This document shows positions 25,892-35,190 of a stretch of 50,300 nt of DNA, piece by piece. The stretch covers positions 1-50,300 of the forward strand of contig UQHJ01000009.1 of NCBI GenBank assembly GCA_900540885.1, read 5' to 3'. Source of the DNA: an uncultured Prevotella sp. (lineage in GTDB: Bacteria; Bacteroidota; Bacteroidia; Bacteroidales; Bacteroidaceae). How positions within the stretch are numbered: position 1 is the stretch's first letter; every line of letters begins with the position of its first letter. The notes under the pieces were generated by a model. It was given only the letters and a program-made list of their open reading frames with translations. It did not search any database and was not told the DNA's origin. The position numbers and the translations under genes are program-made.

Positions 25892-28564
25892 ATGATAAAG
25901 GCTCATTACCCTCCCTATGCTATTACCCGACTGCTGATAGTCGTAACCCTGCTTATGTCTGCCACATTTGCGGCCGACGCTGAACGGGTTGACTACCAAA
26001 GGGCTGCAAAAATTGCCCAAAAGTATATTACGCTGCGTAACAACAAAAGCATTAAAGCACAAGCGGAACAACAAGAACATAGCACTGGCAATGTACCTTA
26101 TTATATATTTAATGATGCACACGGACACGGCTTTGTAATTGTTGCAGGCAATGACGCCATGGGCGAAATATTGGCTTACGATACCGAAAACACGCTTGAC
26201 ACGCTGAATGCTAACCCGTGTGTAAAATGGCTATTAGAGGGGTACAGACAAGCATACTATGACATTGAGAGTGAAAAGGTGGCTATGCAAGCCAGCCCTC
26301 GCGCAGCAACTTTCAGCCAGACAGTTCAGCCTCTGCTCAAAACCAAGTGGGGACAATCGCACCCCTTCAATGCTCAAACGGGGTATCCGTACAGCGGTTG
26401 CGTGGCCACTGCCGTGGCACAAATGATGTATTACTACCAATGGCCCGCACACGGCTTTGGCAAGCATGAATATACCGTTACCTACGACCAAACAACCAAG
26501 AGTGCCGACTTTAGCCAATCTTATTACGACTGGGCTGAGATGCTGCCCGATTACCGCTATCCCGTGCGTGCCACCGCCACACAGGAGCATGCCGTGGCAC
26601 AACTCATGAGCGATGTGGGTATAGCTTCATCTATGCAGTACACTCCCAGTTCGAGCGGCACACAGGGGCTTTTTGCATACCAAGCCCTGCAAAAGCACTT
26701 TGACTATACTGCGGCATACGTGACGAGGGCTGTGGAGGGCCCAGGTCGCTTTGCCAGCATATTGCGGCAGGAGTTGCTGAATGGCTGTCCCGTTTACCTT
26801 GAGGGGCGCCCCGCCAACACTGCTTCGGGACACGCCTGGGTGGCCGATGGCTTTGACGAGAATGGCCTTTTCCACATGAATTTTGGCTGGGAAGGGCAAG
26901 GTGATGCTTATTATTCGCTCACCAATCTCAGTTTGTCACAAACCGGTGGTGAGTTTCAGGGTAAGCCCTTGGCCTTTAACCGTGCCGTAACGGCCATTCT
27001 TGCACACCCCAACAATGATAAATATCCCGATATAGACCGCGGACTTTTGGAGGGTTCGCCCCAGCTCATGTTTAATGAGGGAGGCTCTGTCACGCTCAAG
27101 GGTGCTGACGACAAGAGTTTCAGCACCTCACAGCCCCAAACCGTTGTGATTAACTCATTTGTAAACAGAGGTACTCCCTTTAAGGGCGATATTGGCATAG
27201 CCGTTTGCAACGACAGTGGCAAGTTTGTGCGCGTGGCCTATTCAGACGACCATGACAACGGCGGATTTACGGAGCGCATTTATGGGGCAGACCATGATGG
27301 CTTTATGGGGACTGACTATTTGGTAAATCAGCCACAGCACGTGCAGATGAGTTTGGCTGGCCTTGCCAACGGATATTATAGCCTTACCCCCGTGTGTGTG
27401 GCCCGTAACGATGATGGCACATGGGGCGACCTGTTTAGAATGAAAAAGGCCCCCATCATTGAGGTGGAACTGACCGACGATGCAGGTCGCGTGTCTGAGG
27501 TGTGCTCCGACGAGGCTCACTTTCAGCTCATGGCACAGCCACGCCTCAGCGGTGCGGCCGAACAGGGTGGCAGGGTGCAGGCATTTTTTACTGTTAAAAA
27601 CTTGAATGGTGTGCCGCGCGACTGCTACATGAGGGTGCAGCTGCTTGATGAGCACCAGGTGGTTGTGTTAGACACCCGGGTGGACGAATGTACTGAAATA
27701 GAAGGATTTTCTGAAACTGAAATTCCCATCACGCTTTCACTCCCCGCCAGTCTTGTGCCGGGGCGTTACGAAGCGAGGCTGCTGCTTTCGGCCGACGCGG
27801 AGGAGTCTCTGTTTTACCCCATCAATAATATACACGACAAGGAGGTGCCTTACATTGATGTAGCTGAAGCAGAGGACAAACCGCTCATGGCCAAGGTTGA
27901 AGTGTTCATGGCCGACGACTCTAACGACAAGATTGAGAGTGGCAGTGTTGACCTCTCGCAAACGTCTCTTTTCAAACTTGCTGTGTCGTTGCGCACATCA
28001 GAAGACAAGTGTTACAGCGGACATATTACGATGCTGGCCGAAGACACTCAGACGAAAGAAAGGACTTATGTGAAAGGCATTGATGATGAGGTTGACGTGT
28101 CGTCATCTTACGACGTACCATTATTTAGCTATTGGTTGCGCAAGGATAATTTGCCATGGTACGATGGCCACACCTATCGCCTTATAGTTATGGGCAAGCT
28201 TGACGGGCAAGACGTTGAGCTGAACAATCCTGAGGCGGCCCCCTATTACCTGAAACGCGAGGGCGATGTGCTCACACTCTTTCAGCAAGATGTGGTGACA
28301 GGGTCATCGTCAACCTCAACTTGTTTGCCCACTACTAAGCCATTCAGTGTGAGGCGCAAGGGTGACGATTTTATTATTTCGGCCCACGATTTATTTGGTG
28401 TGAGCATGTACAACGTAAGCGGCAGATTGGTTAAGCGTGCTTTGTCTGCTGACGGACGCCAGGGTGTGCTATCGCTCCGAAAGTTGGAGCGGGGTATTTA
28501 TTTGCTGCACATTGAGTGTGACGGGGGACGCCATACTTACAATGAAATCGTTTTGGTGAAATAA
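25892..28564 (+). CDS. Secreted C10 (streptopain/interpain-like) cysteine protease with T9SS sorting domain
   Basis: An exported papain-fold protease of the SpeB/interpain family. The 890-residue protein has a signal peptide (about 1-30), an inhibitory pro-region (31-130, containing GFVIVAGNDAMGEILAYD) and the catalytic domain. The latter has the nucleophile in YSGCVATAVAQMMYY (C170), the catalytic His in SGHAWVADG (H314) and the NFGWEGQGDGYY-like segment after it. Beta-rich repeats follow, then a C-terminal type A sorting domain (about 815-890, with YNVSGRLVK and LERGIYLLHI). It should be carried through the type IX system to the surface or medium. It has its own promoter and is not in the motor operon. 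Activity and family are well supported; the target is unknown. Confidence 0.92.
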   Translation: MIKAHYPPYAITRLLIVVTLLMSATFAADAERVDYQRAAKIAQKYITLRNNKSIKAQAEQQEHSTGNVPYYIFNDAHGHGFVIVAGNDAMGEILAYDTENTLDTLNANPCVKWLLEGYRQAYYDIESEKVAMQASPRAATFSQTVQPLLKTKWGQSHPFNAQTGYPYSGCVATAVAQMMYYYQWPAHGFGKHEYTVTYDQTTKSADFSQSYYDWAEMLPDYRYPVRATATQEHAVAQLMSDVGIASSMQYTPSSSGTQGLFAYQALQKHFDYTAAYVTRAVEGPGRFASILRQELLNGCPVYLEGRPANTASGHAWVADGFDENGLFHMNFGWEGQGDAYYSLTNLSLSQTGGEFQGKPLAFNRAVTAILAHPNNDKYPDIDRGLLEGSPQLMFNEGGSVTLKGADDKSFSTSQPQTVVINSFVNRGTPFKGDIGIAVCNDSGKFVRVAYSDDHDNGGFTERIYGADHDGFMGTDYLVNQPQHVQMSLAGLANGYYSLTPVCVARNDDGTWGDLFRMKKAPIIEVELTDDAGRVSEVCSDEAHFQLMAQPRLSGAAEQGGRVQAFFTVKNLNGVPRDCYMRVQLLDEHQVVVLDTRVDECTEIEGFSETEIPITLSLPASLVPGRYEARLLLSADAEESLFYPINNIHDKEVPYIDVAEAEDKPLMAKVEVFMADDSNDKIESGSVDLSQTSLFKLAVSLRTSEDKCYSGHITMLAEDTQTKERTYVKGIDDEVDVSSSYDVPLFSYWLRKDNLPWYDGHTYRLIVMGKLDGQDVELNNPEAAPYYLKREGDVLTLFQQDVVTGSSSTSTCLPTTKPFSVRRKGDDFIISAHDLFGVSMYNVSGRLVKRALSADGRQGVLSLRKLERGIYLLHIECDGGRHTYNEIVLVK

Positions 28565-28781
28565 AGATGTGGCTTTTAGGGAGGGGTTTGTTATACATGA
28601 AATAAACAAGTATGCGCCTCGGCCATAAGCTGCTGCTGCGTGAGCGCGGATTTGAGAATCCGGAGTCGATAGCCTTTGTGCGCTGCCGCCACGCTGATAA
28701 ATGAGGCAAGGGAGAAATTGAAAAGGCAGCGCGAGGAGGTGTGACTGGGCTAACCCAAAACAAAGCACTTTATCCTTTTAT

Positions 28782-28838
28782 TAACCCGTTGGCGGAATTT
28801 CTGGTTAACAGGTTAACAAGTTGATAGGTTAACAAGTA
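28782..28838. repeat. Fragment of the GTTAACAAGTTGA repeat with conserved head
   Basis: TTAACCCGTTGGCGGAATT is followed by short GGTTAACAAGTTGATAG words. The same head (TTAACGCGTTGGCGGAATT) starts the repeat at 35024. This points to a defined element with a fixed left end rather than simple sequence drift. Confidence 0.65.
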
Positions 28839-28885
28839 AGTATGCTTACATTATAGTCATCATAAAGACTAAAGGCTAAAAATGA

Positions 28886-28916
28886 CGTTAGGCAGCCATT
28901 TGCTGGCTGCCTAACG
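28886..28916. terminator. Perfect hairpin after the C10 protease
   Basis: Arms CGTTAGGCAGCCA (28886-28898) and TGGCTGCCTAACG (28904-28916) pair without mismatch around five bases. It lies about 320 bases after the protease stop, between convergent transcription units. There is no T run, so it may be a bidirectional stop or a repeat. Confidence 0.55.
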
Positions 28917-28929
28917 AGGATTGCTCCCA

Positions 28930-29345
28930 TTATTGGATTTGGAATCTCCGTTTCCTTCTTCGTTCGTATTCTATGGTCTTGCTTTCATTATACGCGTGTA
29001 GAGTTTCCTCAATGCCACATAAAGTATCGAGAACCTCTTCTGCGTGCTACTAACAAGGGCAATTCTAAAACTAATGGTAGTTTCCTATCAGTAGTGTAAT
29101 ATGTATCAGAATTGTCAGGACACAAACTAACAAACTACTTGGGGTCTTCTTGATCCATAAAGACCCCTTCTAAATAAAGTTTTTTGTTGTCATATTGACA
29201 ATAATTAAAATATTTATATAGTTAGAATCTAATTGGCAACTTTCTGCTCTCCCACGAAACCGCAGTACCATCAATGCCTGTGAGCTTAACTTCTCTGTTA
29301 GGAATGGTAAGAGGTGTATCCTCACCGCCATTGTCACCTTTCTAT
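28930..29345 (-). pseudogene. Remnants of coding sequence, frames broken
   Basis: Read on the minus strand, two short stretches look like the ends of real proteins. Near 29345-29225 a frame ends with IPNREVKLTGIDGTAVSW and a basic tail. Near 29045-28930 another frame reads GIEETLHAYNESKTIEYE and then a basic tail. Each is closed upstream by stops, so neither is an intact gene. I do not recognise the parent families; decayed mobile or accessory genes are possible. The region could also be noncoding with chance frames. Confidence 0.3.
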
Positions 29346-29989
29346 TTTGATCTAATTCAAGAATATCCTACCTAAGACCATATCTAGCACAAAATTATGC
29401 GCGAAATAAAATTGACTCTATATTTTCGTTGTGTAGGAATTCATGCTAAATCTGTATAATAGGAGTTCCTATTATACACTAAAGAAGTAAGCGAAAGCCC
29501 AATCAATCAGTCGTTCTGCTGCATAATCAACAACGAAACCTGTTAAGGGGTCCATCTGAAAGTTGCAGTAAAAACTGACTGATATTTTTAAAACTTCTTT
29601 AGTGACCTATAGTATTTTCTATTTTGTCATTTTAAGATTTAAAAAGTGGAACATTTTAAAGAAGAGTTCGCGCCCTCACTTTCCAACCTCCTATTCAACA
29701 CTCATATAGGCAGGATAATGGATTAGCCATTTTATTTACTCACTTCTATATAACAAAGTTCAAATATCATCTTTGTTATTATCTCAACTTGTTTGCCATT
29801 CTGGCAAAGGGCACTGTCTAGTAAAAGGGTGATTCATATTGCTTTCTGATTGCATGTATTGTACAAAAATATCCAACCCACAAACAAAGATATCTTTGTG
29901 TGCTTGAGACACAACATCTTTAGTTATATTGGTATTGACAGAATTATCGGTCAAAAAGCGTCGAGGACTTTTCCGAGTGGACTCACAAT
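29346..29989. other. AT-rich gap between convergent units
   Basis: About 640 bases with low GC compared with both sides. An inverted repeat at 29477-29604 is the main structure. A short reading frame on the minus strand (29784-30053) overlaps the end of the FISUMP gene, but its composition gives no support for coding. Nothing else is recognised. Confidence 0.4.
29477..29604. repeat. Nested inverted repeat in the gap
   Basis: CACTAAAGAAGT (29477-29488) and ACTTCTTTAGTG (29593-29604) are perfect complements about 128 bases apart. Inside them AATCAGTC and GACTGATA form a second, smaller pair. The layout fits a small transposable-element remnant or a folded RNA. No second copy is present in the window. 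Confidence 0.5.
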
Positions 29990-30715
29990 TCAATTCCATA
30001 CGGGTCTTATCGGATAATAAAGCCATTTCATCATTACAGTAACGTAGTGCCAACTATGTCCATCTGTCGCAAAATATATGTGATAAGCGTTTTCTTCTGT
30101 TTTTTTTAGATTAACTTCACCACACCAATAATTACCTCTAGAGCCTTGGTCGCCATAATCTGGAGTTGTCTGCCCTTTTATAAACATCATATCTCCTGCA
30201 GATGGTAAAAAAATACTATTACCATTCGGTCCTGTTATTCTATATCCGAATTTGTTTTCAATTTTGGTCTCTTTCCATTTGCAGAACTTGACTAACTCAT
30301 TTGCCTGTGCCCGGGTAGGCATATGCCAGCGACCACCCCAATAATGAGTTGCTGCATCCATTTTCGTTCGAACGATGTTTTTGTTGGGGTAATTTTTCTC
30401 ATCACTGTCACCTATGTATTTCTCTGGAGTTATGTCACCATAAGCAAAATAATTGCCATAATCAGACTCACTTGAAGCTCCTAAATTCCTATCAGCCCAT
30501 AGAGTTCCAGAAGGAAGACCTAAATCTACTGCATGGTCTGGTACATTACGAGTTTTATGCTTTGATGGTGTACTTGTATTTCGTGCAGATTTACTATTGT
30601 GCGTAATGTTTTTTGATGGTTGAGCCGTTTTGTTATTTCTGCGTACAATCGTTTTTTGTGCTGAAATATTAAAACAAACCATTAACAGCATCAAGATTAA
30701 AATTATTTTTTTCAT
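29990..30715 (-). CDS. Secreted FISUMP-domain protein
   Basis: A 241-residue exported protein with a signal peptide (1-19, cleavage probably after NISA, leaving Gln first) and a basic Ser/Asn/Lys-rich spacer (20-60). A C-type-lectin-like FISUMP domain follows (about 61-241), seen from VDLGLPSGTLWADRNLGA, YGNYFAYGD, GGRWHMPTRAQANEL and the ending YPIRPVW. Such domains are common in Bacteroidales surface proteins; the function is not known. It follows the Ser/Thr kinase gene after 10 bases and appears to be the last gene of the signalling cluster. An N-terminal Gln could be a substrate for the cyclase-like lipoprotein at 7392. Confidence 0.82.
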   Translation of the reverse strand: MKKIILILMLLMVCFNISAQKTIVRRNNKTAQPSKNITHNSKSARNTSTPSKHKTRNVPDHAVDLGLPSGTLWADRNLGASSESDYGNYFAYGDITPEKYIGDSDEKNYPNKNIVRTKMDAATHYWGGRWHMPTRAQANELVKFCKWKETKIENKFGYRITGPNGNSIFLPSAGDMMFIKGQTTPDYGDQGSRGNYWCGEVNLKKTEENAYHIYFATDGHSWHYVTVMMKWLYYPIRPVWN

Positions 30716-30725
30716 ATTTTTTTGT

Positions 30726-32861
30726 TTATAGAGTTTCTAATTTATTACCTTTCTTGTCATACCAAGTGCCTTTACTTGGTTGCCCTTTCTTGAAGGAACC
30801 GACAAAGTATTCTCTGGTTTGCTTAACGGTATACTTGCCTTCTTTAAATTCATTATTAGCAAACGAACCGACAAAAACATCCCCATTAGGATAACTGAAA
30901 TATGCATTCGGACCATTCATTTCACCATTAAAGAAATCACCTTCATAAGTGCCATATTCAGTAGTTATTTTACCATGACCATCCATGATTTGGTCATTCG
31001 AAATAGTACCATTAAAATAGTCACCATTACGATATTTCAGTAGGCCATTACAATCTCTGCTACTAATTGTACCAGAGAATGACTCTCGAGGGTCGTCTTC
31101 CGCATAGTGTATTTCACGCTGACCATCAGGAAGTTCCCAGCGAGGTCTATAATGCCTTTCGCCTTCATAGATACAATATACATTAGCAGGACTGGCGGAG
31201 TCGACGTACCAATTTACTTCACTTTGCGCTATTGATTCATCAAAATTATCCATATTATACCAAATGTATGGTCCCCCTATTGGCACAACAATCCCGAATA
31301 TGATCCACAATATGTTATTGCCGCTATGATCTGATTCTGTAGCTGTGCCTTGTCCATACTGGTTGTCTTGTTTCTCACCTTCGGCAAAGAACAATAGAAT
31401 GTTCCAAAATGGGACGAACATCCATGCGCCCGACTTGCCTAAATCGTGGCAGCGCTTGGCGCATTGAGCATAGAGGAACCAGAAAAAGACTGCTGTACAA
31501 GCAAGGGATAACAAGATTACACCTCCATTTCCGTCGGAATGTTCTATATCAAACAAGAGGAGAGATGCAAACCAAGCCACAAAGCCCACTACATACGAAA
31601 GTATTAGTTGCAGGCGCCCTATTCTGCCTTTGAATGAGAATGGGCGGAAAGAGTCTCTTTTCCTCCAAGCTTCTACGTCCTCGGTTTTCGGCTCACTATT
31701 AGTGTTCTTCTGCTCTTCTGTACTCCGTGATGAACGCTCTGTAGCCATAGCATTGTCTATTACACGCTGCGTCTCAGACATGCCATGCGCTAAGATATAA
31801 TTCAGAGCTTCTCGCAAGGGAACATCGAACGTTTCACTATACTTCTGAGCCAAGAGACGTTTGGGTTCCGTATGATCTGAGTCGCTATTATCTTTAACTG
31901 ATGGACCTCCCACAATGGTCTCCTCATCTGCTGTAAAGTTTTGTTCTTCGTTCTCAGCACTTTTACTTTCAGCTACAGAAGGTACAGCGTCCAAAGACAG
32001 TTGGTTCTTAAAATCACGCACTGTCTGTGTACGCTTCTTCACATTCGGACACATTGCCTCGGTTACCACCTTAATAAGATTGATTGGCACACCTTTTTCA
32101 CGCAGATTATCCTCTACCAATTCATCGTCGCTCACAAGTTCGGAAGCTGCGGGAGGCGTTTCACGGGTGAGGAGTTTGTAAAGTGTGGCACCAAGGGCAT
32201 AGACATCGATGGTGGGACGGAACTCGCCACTCTTTGCTTGATTACCTTGCTCTATGGGCGCATAACCAGCCGTGCCGAGACCGATGTTGGTGGAGGTCTC
32301 GGGTTGACCGTTGGCATCGTAGTGCTTGCTCAGTCCAAAGTCTATCAAGAAAATGTGGCCATCGCTTGCACGACGCATGATGTTGCCGGGCTTGAGGTCG
32401 AGGTGAAGCATGTGGTGTGTCTCATGCATATAGATGAGCGCATCGGCCACAGCCTTGATGATGTTGGTGGCCTCATCGGCACCTATCGGGCCAGACTTTA
32501 CATAATCGTTGAGGTTCTGACCCTCGATGTAGTCCATCACATAGTAAAACGTTCCATTCTCACCGAAGAGGTCGGTTACACGCACAATATTGGGGTGCTC
32601 AAGGTGAGAGAGGTTGCGCGCCTCTTTTTGAAATTTACGGCAATAGTTGTACGACAGACTGCCGTCGGTCATGCCCGTAATGCTGCCATCTTCGCCACGC
32701 GAGTTGACCTCCTTCATAAAGAACTCTTTGATGGCGACTTTCTTGCCCAAATGTACGTGCTCGGCAAGGTAGGTAATGCCAAATGCGCCTTGTCCAAGGA
32801 CACGCTCTATTTTGTATGCCCCCTCACGCAGAAGGGTGCCGGTTGATAATTTCTGTTGCAT
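30726..32861 (-). CDS. Ser/Thr protein kinase fused to DUF805 membrane domain and MORN repeats
   Basis: A 711-residue signalling protein. The kinase domain (about 14-290) has the Gly loop GQGAFG (23-28), VAIK with K45, HLDLKPGN with D155 (Leu in place of the usual Arg before it), DFG at 174-176 and GTAGYAPIEQ at 196-205. A linker with DEETIVGG (312-319) and a small helical segment follow. Next comes a DUF805 domain with several helices (408-503), a further helix (517-536) and MORN-type repeats (600-700: YRNGDYFNG, YEGDFFNGEMNG, YPNGDVFVGSF). The kinase end should be cytosolic. It is in line with PP2C and FHA genes, so a phosphorylation circuit is likely. Kinase, DUF805 and MORN calls are firm; substrates are inference. 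Confidence 0.92.
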   Translation of the reverse strand: MQQKLSTGTLLREGAYKIERVLGQGAFGITYLAEHVHLGKKVAIKEFFMKEVNSRGEDGSITGMTDGSLSYNYCRKFQKEARNLSHLEHPNIVRVTDLFGENGTFYYVMDYIEGQNLNDYVKSGPIGADEATNIIKAVADALIYMHETHHMLHLDLKPGNIMRRASDGHIFLIDFGLSKHYDANGQPETSTNIGLGTAGYAPIEQGNQAKSGEFRPTIDVYALGATLYKLLTRETPPAASELVSDDELVEDNLREKGVPINLIKVVTEAMCPNVKKRTQTVRDFKNQLSLDAVPSVAESKSAENEEQNFTADEETIVGGPSVKDNSDSDHTEPKRLLAQKYSETFDVPLREALNYILAHGMSETQRVIDNAMATERSSRSTEEQKNTNSEPKTEDVEAWRKRDSFRPFSFKGRIGRLQLILSYVVGFVAWFASLLLFDIEHSDGNGGVILLSLACTAVFFWFLYAQCAKRCHDLGKSGAWMFVPFWNILLFFAEGEKQDNQYGQGTATESDHSGNNILWIIFGIVVPIGGPYIWYNMDNFDESIAQSEVNWYVDSASPANVYCIYEGERHYRPRWELPDGQREIHYAEDDPRESFSGTISSRDCNGLLKYRNGDYFNGTISNDQIMDGHGKITTEYGTYEGDFFNGEMNGPNAYFSYPNGDVFVGSFANNEFKEGKYTVKQTREYFVGSFKKGQPSKGTWYDKKGNKLETL

Positions 32862-32880
32862 GGGTTATTTAAGGGGATAT

Positions 32881-33102
32881 TTAAGGTTCTGTTTGGTCCG
32901 TCATTCGCATGTTTACTTTTTCGAGGCCTTCTGTTTTTTTCTCTAAATTCTTCTGCCACTCCTCAGCGGCCTTTTCAGTTCTTGATTTAGGAAGAAATGG
33001 AATTTTGACATCAAAGCACGCATGAAGAATTCCAAGAGTTAATCCGATTAAGATTACGGCCAATTCAATCCATTTGTTTTTATTATTCTTTTTCTCTGAC
33101 AC
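32881..33102 (-). CDS. Small single-helix membrane protein
   Basis: A 73-residue protein read from a GTG start two bases after the PP2C stop (TAA-GT-GTG), so probably coupled to it. It has a Lys/Asn-rich N-terminus, one helix (about 11-28) and a charged, possibly coiled C-terminus (RTEKAAEEWQKNLEKKTEG). No family is recognised. It may be a small subunit of the kinase/phosphatase complex. Confidence 0.6.
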   Translation of the reverse strand: MSEKKNNKNKWIELAVILIGLTLGILHACFDVKIPFLPKSRTEKAAEEWQKNLEKKTEGLEKVNMRMTDQTEP

Positions 33103-33104
33103 AC

Positions 33105-34400
33105 TTATTTCTTCTTTGCGTTAAACTTAGAAGTTTGCTTCTCTTCTTTTGGAGAGCCTTTTCTACTCTTGAAAATCTCGCTAACAATGTGTTCGTCTTC
33201 CTTTGCGTCCTGCTTGTCGTCTGCAACCGTTTGTGGCTTTTCCTGCTTAGATGGTTTTGCAGGCTTGCTGTCCACCCCCTGTGGTTGTCTTTCGGCAGAG
33301 GCTGGTAAAGATGTTTTACGTTGAGGGGAAACAGGCTGTAAAGAGGTGTTCTCTATGAGTGCATCGCTTTTTTTCTTCTCAGCAGACCGACCCTTGGCAG
33401 AATCTATTTTAGTGCTATCGGGCTTTGCGCTCTTATTCTCTTTATTACCCAAAATGAAGTACGAAGCGCCAGCAGCTATAATGACTAAAAGCAACACGAC
33501 CAACAGCCACGGCAACAGATTACGGCGCTTAGGCTGCGGATGCAGAGTGGTGGCAGAAAATTCGGGAGTAACAAACGTGCCCTTTGGCTCCTGCAGGCGA
33601 GGCAGAACTGGGGCTTGAAGGGGATTAGCTCCTATTACCTTTTCAATATGTATAAGGTGTGCCGTGTGGTTGTCCTTGTTTTCCTCAGTCACACTGCGGA
33701 GCATCTCAAGTTTCTCCTCATCGGTGGAGTTTGGTTTGGTGATGATGTTGAGAATATTCTCGTCGGTGGACTGCTCAAGCATGCCGTCGGAACACATATA
33801 AAAATAGTCGCCCGGCTTAATGTCGGTGAGGTGGGCAATGTCGGCTCTTGCACGCTGCTCCTGACAGGGCTGCATGGCACGCGTGATAACATTCTTCTGC
33901 GGGTGGTGGAGCGCCTCCTCCTCTGTAATCTCGCCTATCTTGACAAGGTCGTTGACGAGCGAATGGTCGCGCGTATGAAAGACGATGCGCGCTGGCGAAT
34001 GCTTGGTGGCGGGACGCAATTGGTAAACGCGGCTGTCGCCAATGTGAGCTACCGTTGCGCCATTGGCGTGCAAACAAAGGAAGGTCATAGTAGTGCCCAT
34101 TTTGCGTTCGGCCCCATCGTCCTTAGCATCAAGCGCGTCGTAGGCTGCGGCAAGGGCTTGACGAAAGAGGTCGTCGCTGAGGGGTTCGCCGGCATGCCAC
34201 TGACTGAGTATCGTACGACTAATTTGCTCGCACACCGTGGCCGAAGCCACCTCGCCTTTTTCATGTCCGCCCATTCCGTCGCACAGTACGAAAAGGCGAC
34301 AATCTGTTGTAGACTGTCCTAAAGCTGGGAAGAGTGAGTCCTCTTGATTGGCTCGCTGCCCAAGCTCCTGCAGGTTGTATGCTTTAATTTGATATTTCAT
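33105..34400 (-). CDS. PP2C-type Ser/Thr phosphatase with C-terminal membrane helix
   Basis: A 431-residue phosphatase that should reverse phosphorylation by the neighbouring kinase. The catalytic domain (1-255) carries the metal-site motifs NQED (18-21), DGMGG (41-45), GDSR (121-124), SDGM (204-207) and DNHTA (243-247), complete for the family. A linker leads to one helix (295-317). A 110-residue Lys/Ser/Pro-rich tail follows, predicted outside the cytosol. The FHA gene lies 10 bases upstream and the mini membrane protein 2 bases downstream. All catalytic residues are present. Confidence 0.93.
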   Translation of the reverse strand: MKYQIKAYNLQELGQRANQEDSLFPALGQSTTDCRLFVLCDGMGGHEKGEVASATVCEQISRTILSQWHAGEPLSDDLFRQALAAAYDALDAKDDGAERKMGTTMTFLCLHANGATVAHIGDSRVYQLRPATKHSPARIVFHTRDHSLVNDLVKIGEITEEEALHHPQKNVITRAMQPCQEQRARADIAHLTDIKPGDYFYMCSDGMLEQSTDENILNIITKPNSTDEEKLEMLRSVTEENKDNHTAHLIHIEKVIGANPLQAPVLPRLQEPKGTFVTPEFSATTLHPQPKRRNLLPWLLVVLLLVIIAAGASYFILGNKENKSAKPDSTKIDSAKGRSAEKKKSDALIENTSLQPVSPQRKTSLPASAERQPQGVDSKPAKPSKQEKPQTVADDKQDAKEDEHIVSEIFKSRKGSPKEEKQTSKFNAKKK

Positions 34401-34410
34401 TGAATGTGTG

Positions 34411-35007
34411 TTATACTGTAAAAGTTAACTCCGTGCTTCCCATTTTAATGCGGTCGCCGTTATTAAGAATAAGCTGGTCAAACTGGTTGATGAGCGCACC
34501 GTTCAGGTAAGAAGGATTCTTGTTAGCGCCATTTTTCAACAAATGCACAATCTGCCCGCGTTGATTATACACTTCAATAATGGCATGGCTACGGCTCATG
34601 GTGCGGTCAGTAGTTTGTATCTGCACGGTGGCCGACGATGTGGTGGCCTTCCGCCCGATGGTGTTGGAGCCTTGCTTCAGCTGATAACATCGGCCCATGG
34701 CATCAACCAGTTTGCCTATCGTCCTATTGGGAGCAGGGCCCACGGTGGTCACGTCTGTACCGCCCGATGCTGCTTGTCCTGAACGTAGCTGCGTTTCCTC
34801 ATTACCGGCTTGTGACGTACCCGCGCTGCCATACTGCGTTTCCTCACATTCTGAGGTCTGGGTGGACACATAGCGCTGACATTGGCCAACAACGTGCTTC
34901 TCCTTACATACTGGGCATGTGAAAGTGGCTGCATTGATATTTGGCACATTGTTCAAGCGGAGTATCTTGCCACAAGTGGGACATTTTATTCTTATCGTAT
35001 TATCCAT
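34411..35007 (-). CDS. Zinc-ribbon + FHA domain protein
   Basis: A 198-residue cytosolic adaptor. The N-terminus has a zinc ribbon (C9, C12, C31, C34: CPTC and CPVC). A Ser/Thr/Gln-rich middle carries two EET motifs (CEETQYG with T57, NEETQLR with T72). The C-terminal FHA domain (about 110-198) has GRK, MSRSHA (137-142) and YLNG, the phosphothreonine-binding residues. In known FHA switch proteins an N-terminal Thr motif is phosphorylated and then bound by the protein's own FHA domain; the layout here fits that. It lies in tight series with the PP2C and kinase genes. Domains are sure, the switch is inference. Confidence 0.9.
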   Translation of the reverse strand: MDNTIRIKCPTCGKILRLNNVPNINAATFTCPVCKEKHVVGQCQRYVSTQTSECEETQYGSAGTSQAGNEETQLRSGQAASGGTDVTTVGPAPNRTIGKLVDAMGRCYQLKQGSNTIGRKATTSSATVQIQTTDRTMSRSHAIIEVYNQRGQIVHLLKNGANKNPSYLNGALINQFDQLILNNGDRIKMGSTELTFTV

Positions 35008-35023
35008 TGCTGCTGTGTTATTT

Positions 35024-35186
35024 TAACGCGTTGGCGGAATTAGTAAACAAGTTGACAAGTTAACGGGTACGTTTGCCAAGCTTTTGAAGCTTCTTACCAG
35101 CCTTAACATCGTAAGTGGTGTATAACATACTTACTTGTCAACCCGTTAACCAGTTAACCTGTTAACCTGTTAACCCGTCAACCCGT
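35024..35186. repeat. GTTAACAAGTTGA repeat in two inverted halves
   Basis: The left part begins TTAACGCGTTGGCGGAATT and continues with GTAAACAAGTTGACAAG words. The right part is the complement (TTGTCAACCCGTTAACCAG repeated). Between them lie about 60 less repetitive bases. The unit matches the 16-base array at 7119-7354. It sits inside the signalling cluster between the caspase-like and FHA genes. Confidence 0.75.
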
Positions 35187-35190
35187 AGTA

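Noticed and set aside
29784..30053. 89-codon minus-strand frame overlapping the FISUMP gene end
   Set aside because: No start signal, overlap with a credible gene and no family-like sequence; probably chance in an AT-rich gap.
31941..32846. 301-codon open frame on the plus strand
   Set aside because: It lies wholly antisense to the kinase domain, whose motifs are clear; its translation has no family-like pattern.
33540..34322. 260-codon open frame on the plus strand
   Set aside because: Antisense to the complete PP2C phosphatase; a shadow of its codon use.
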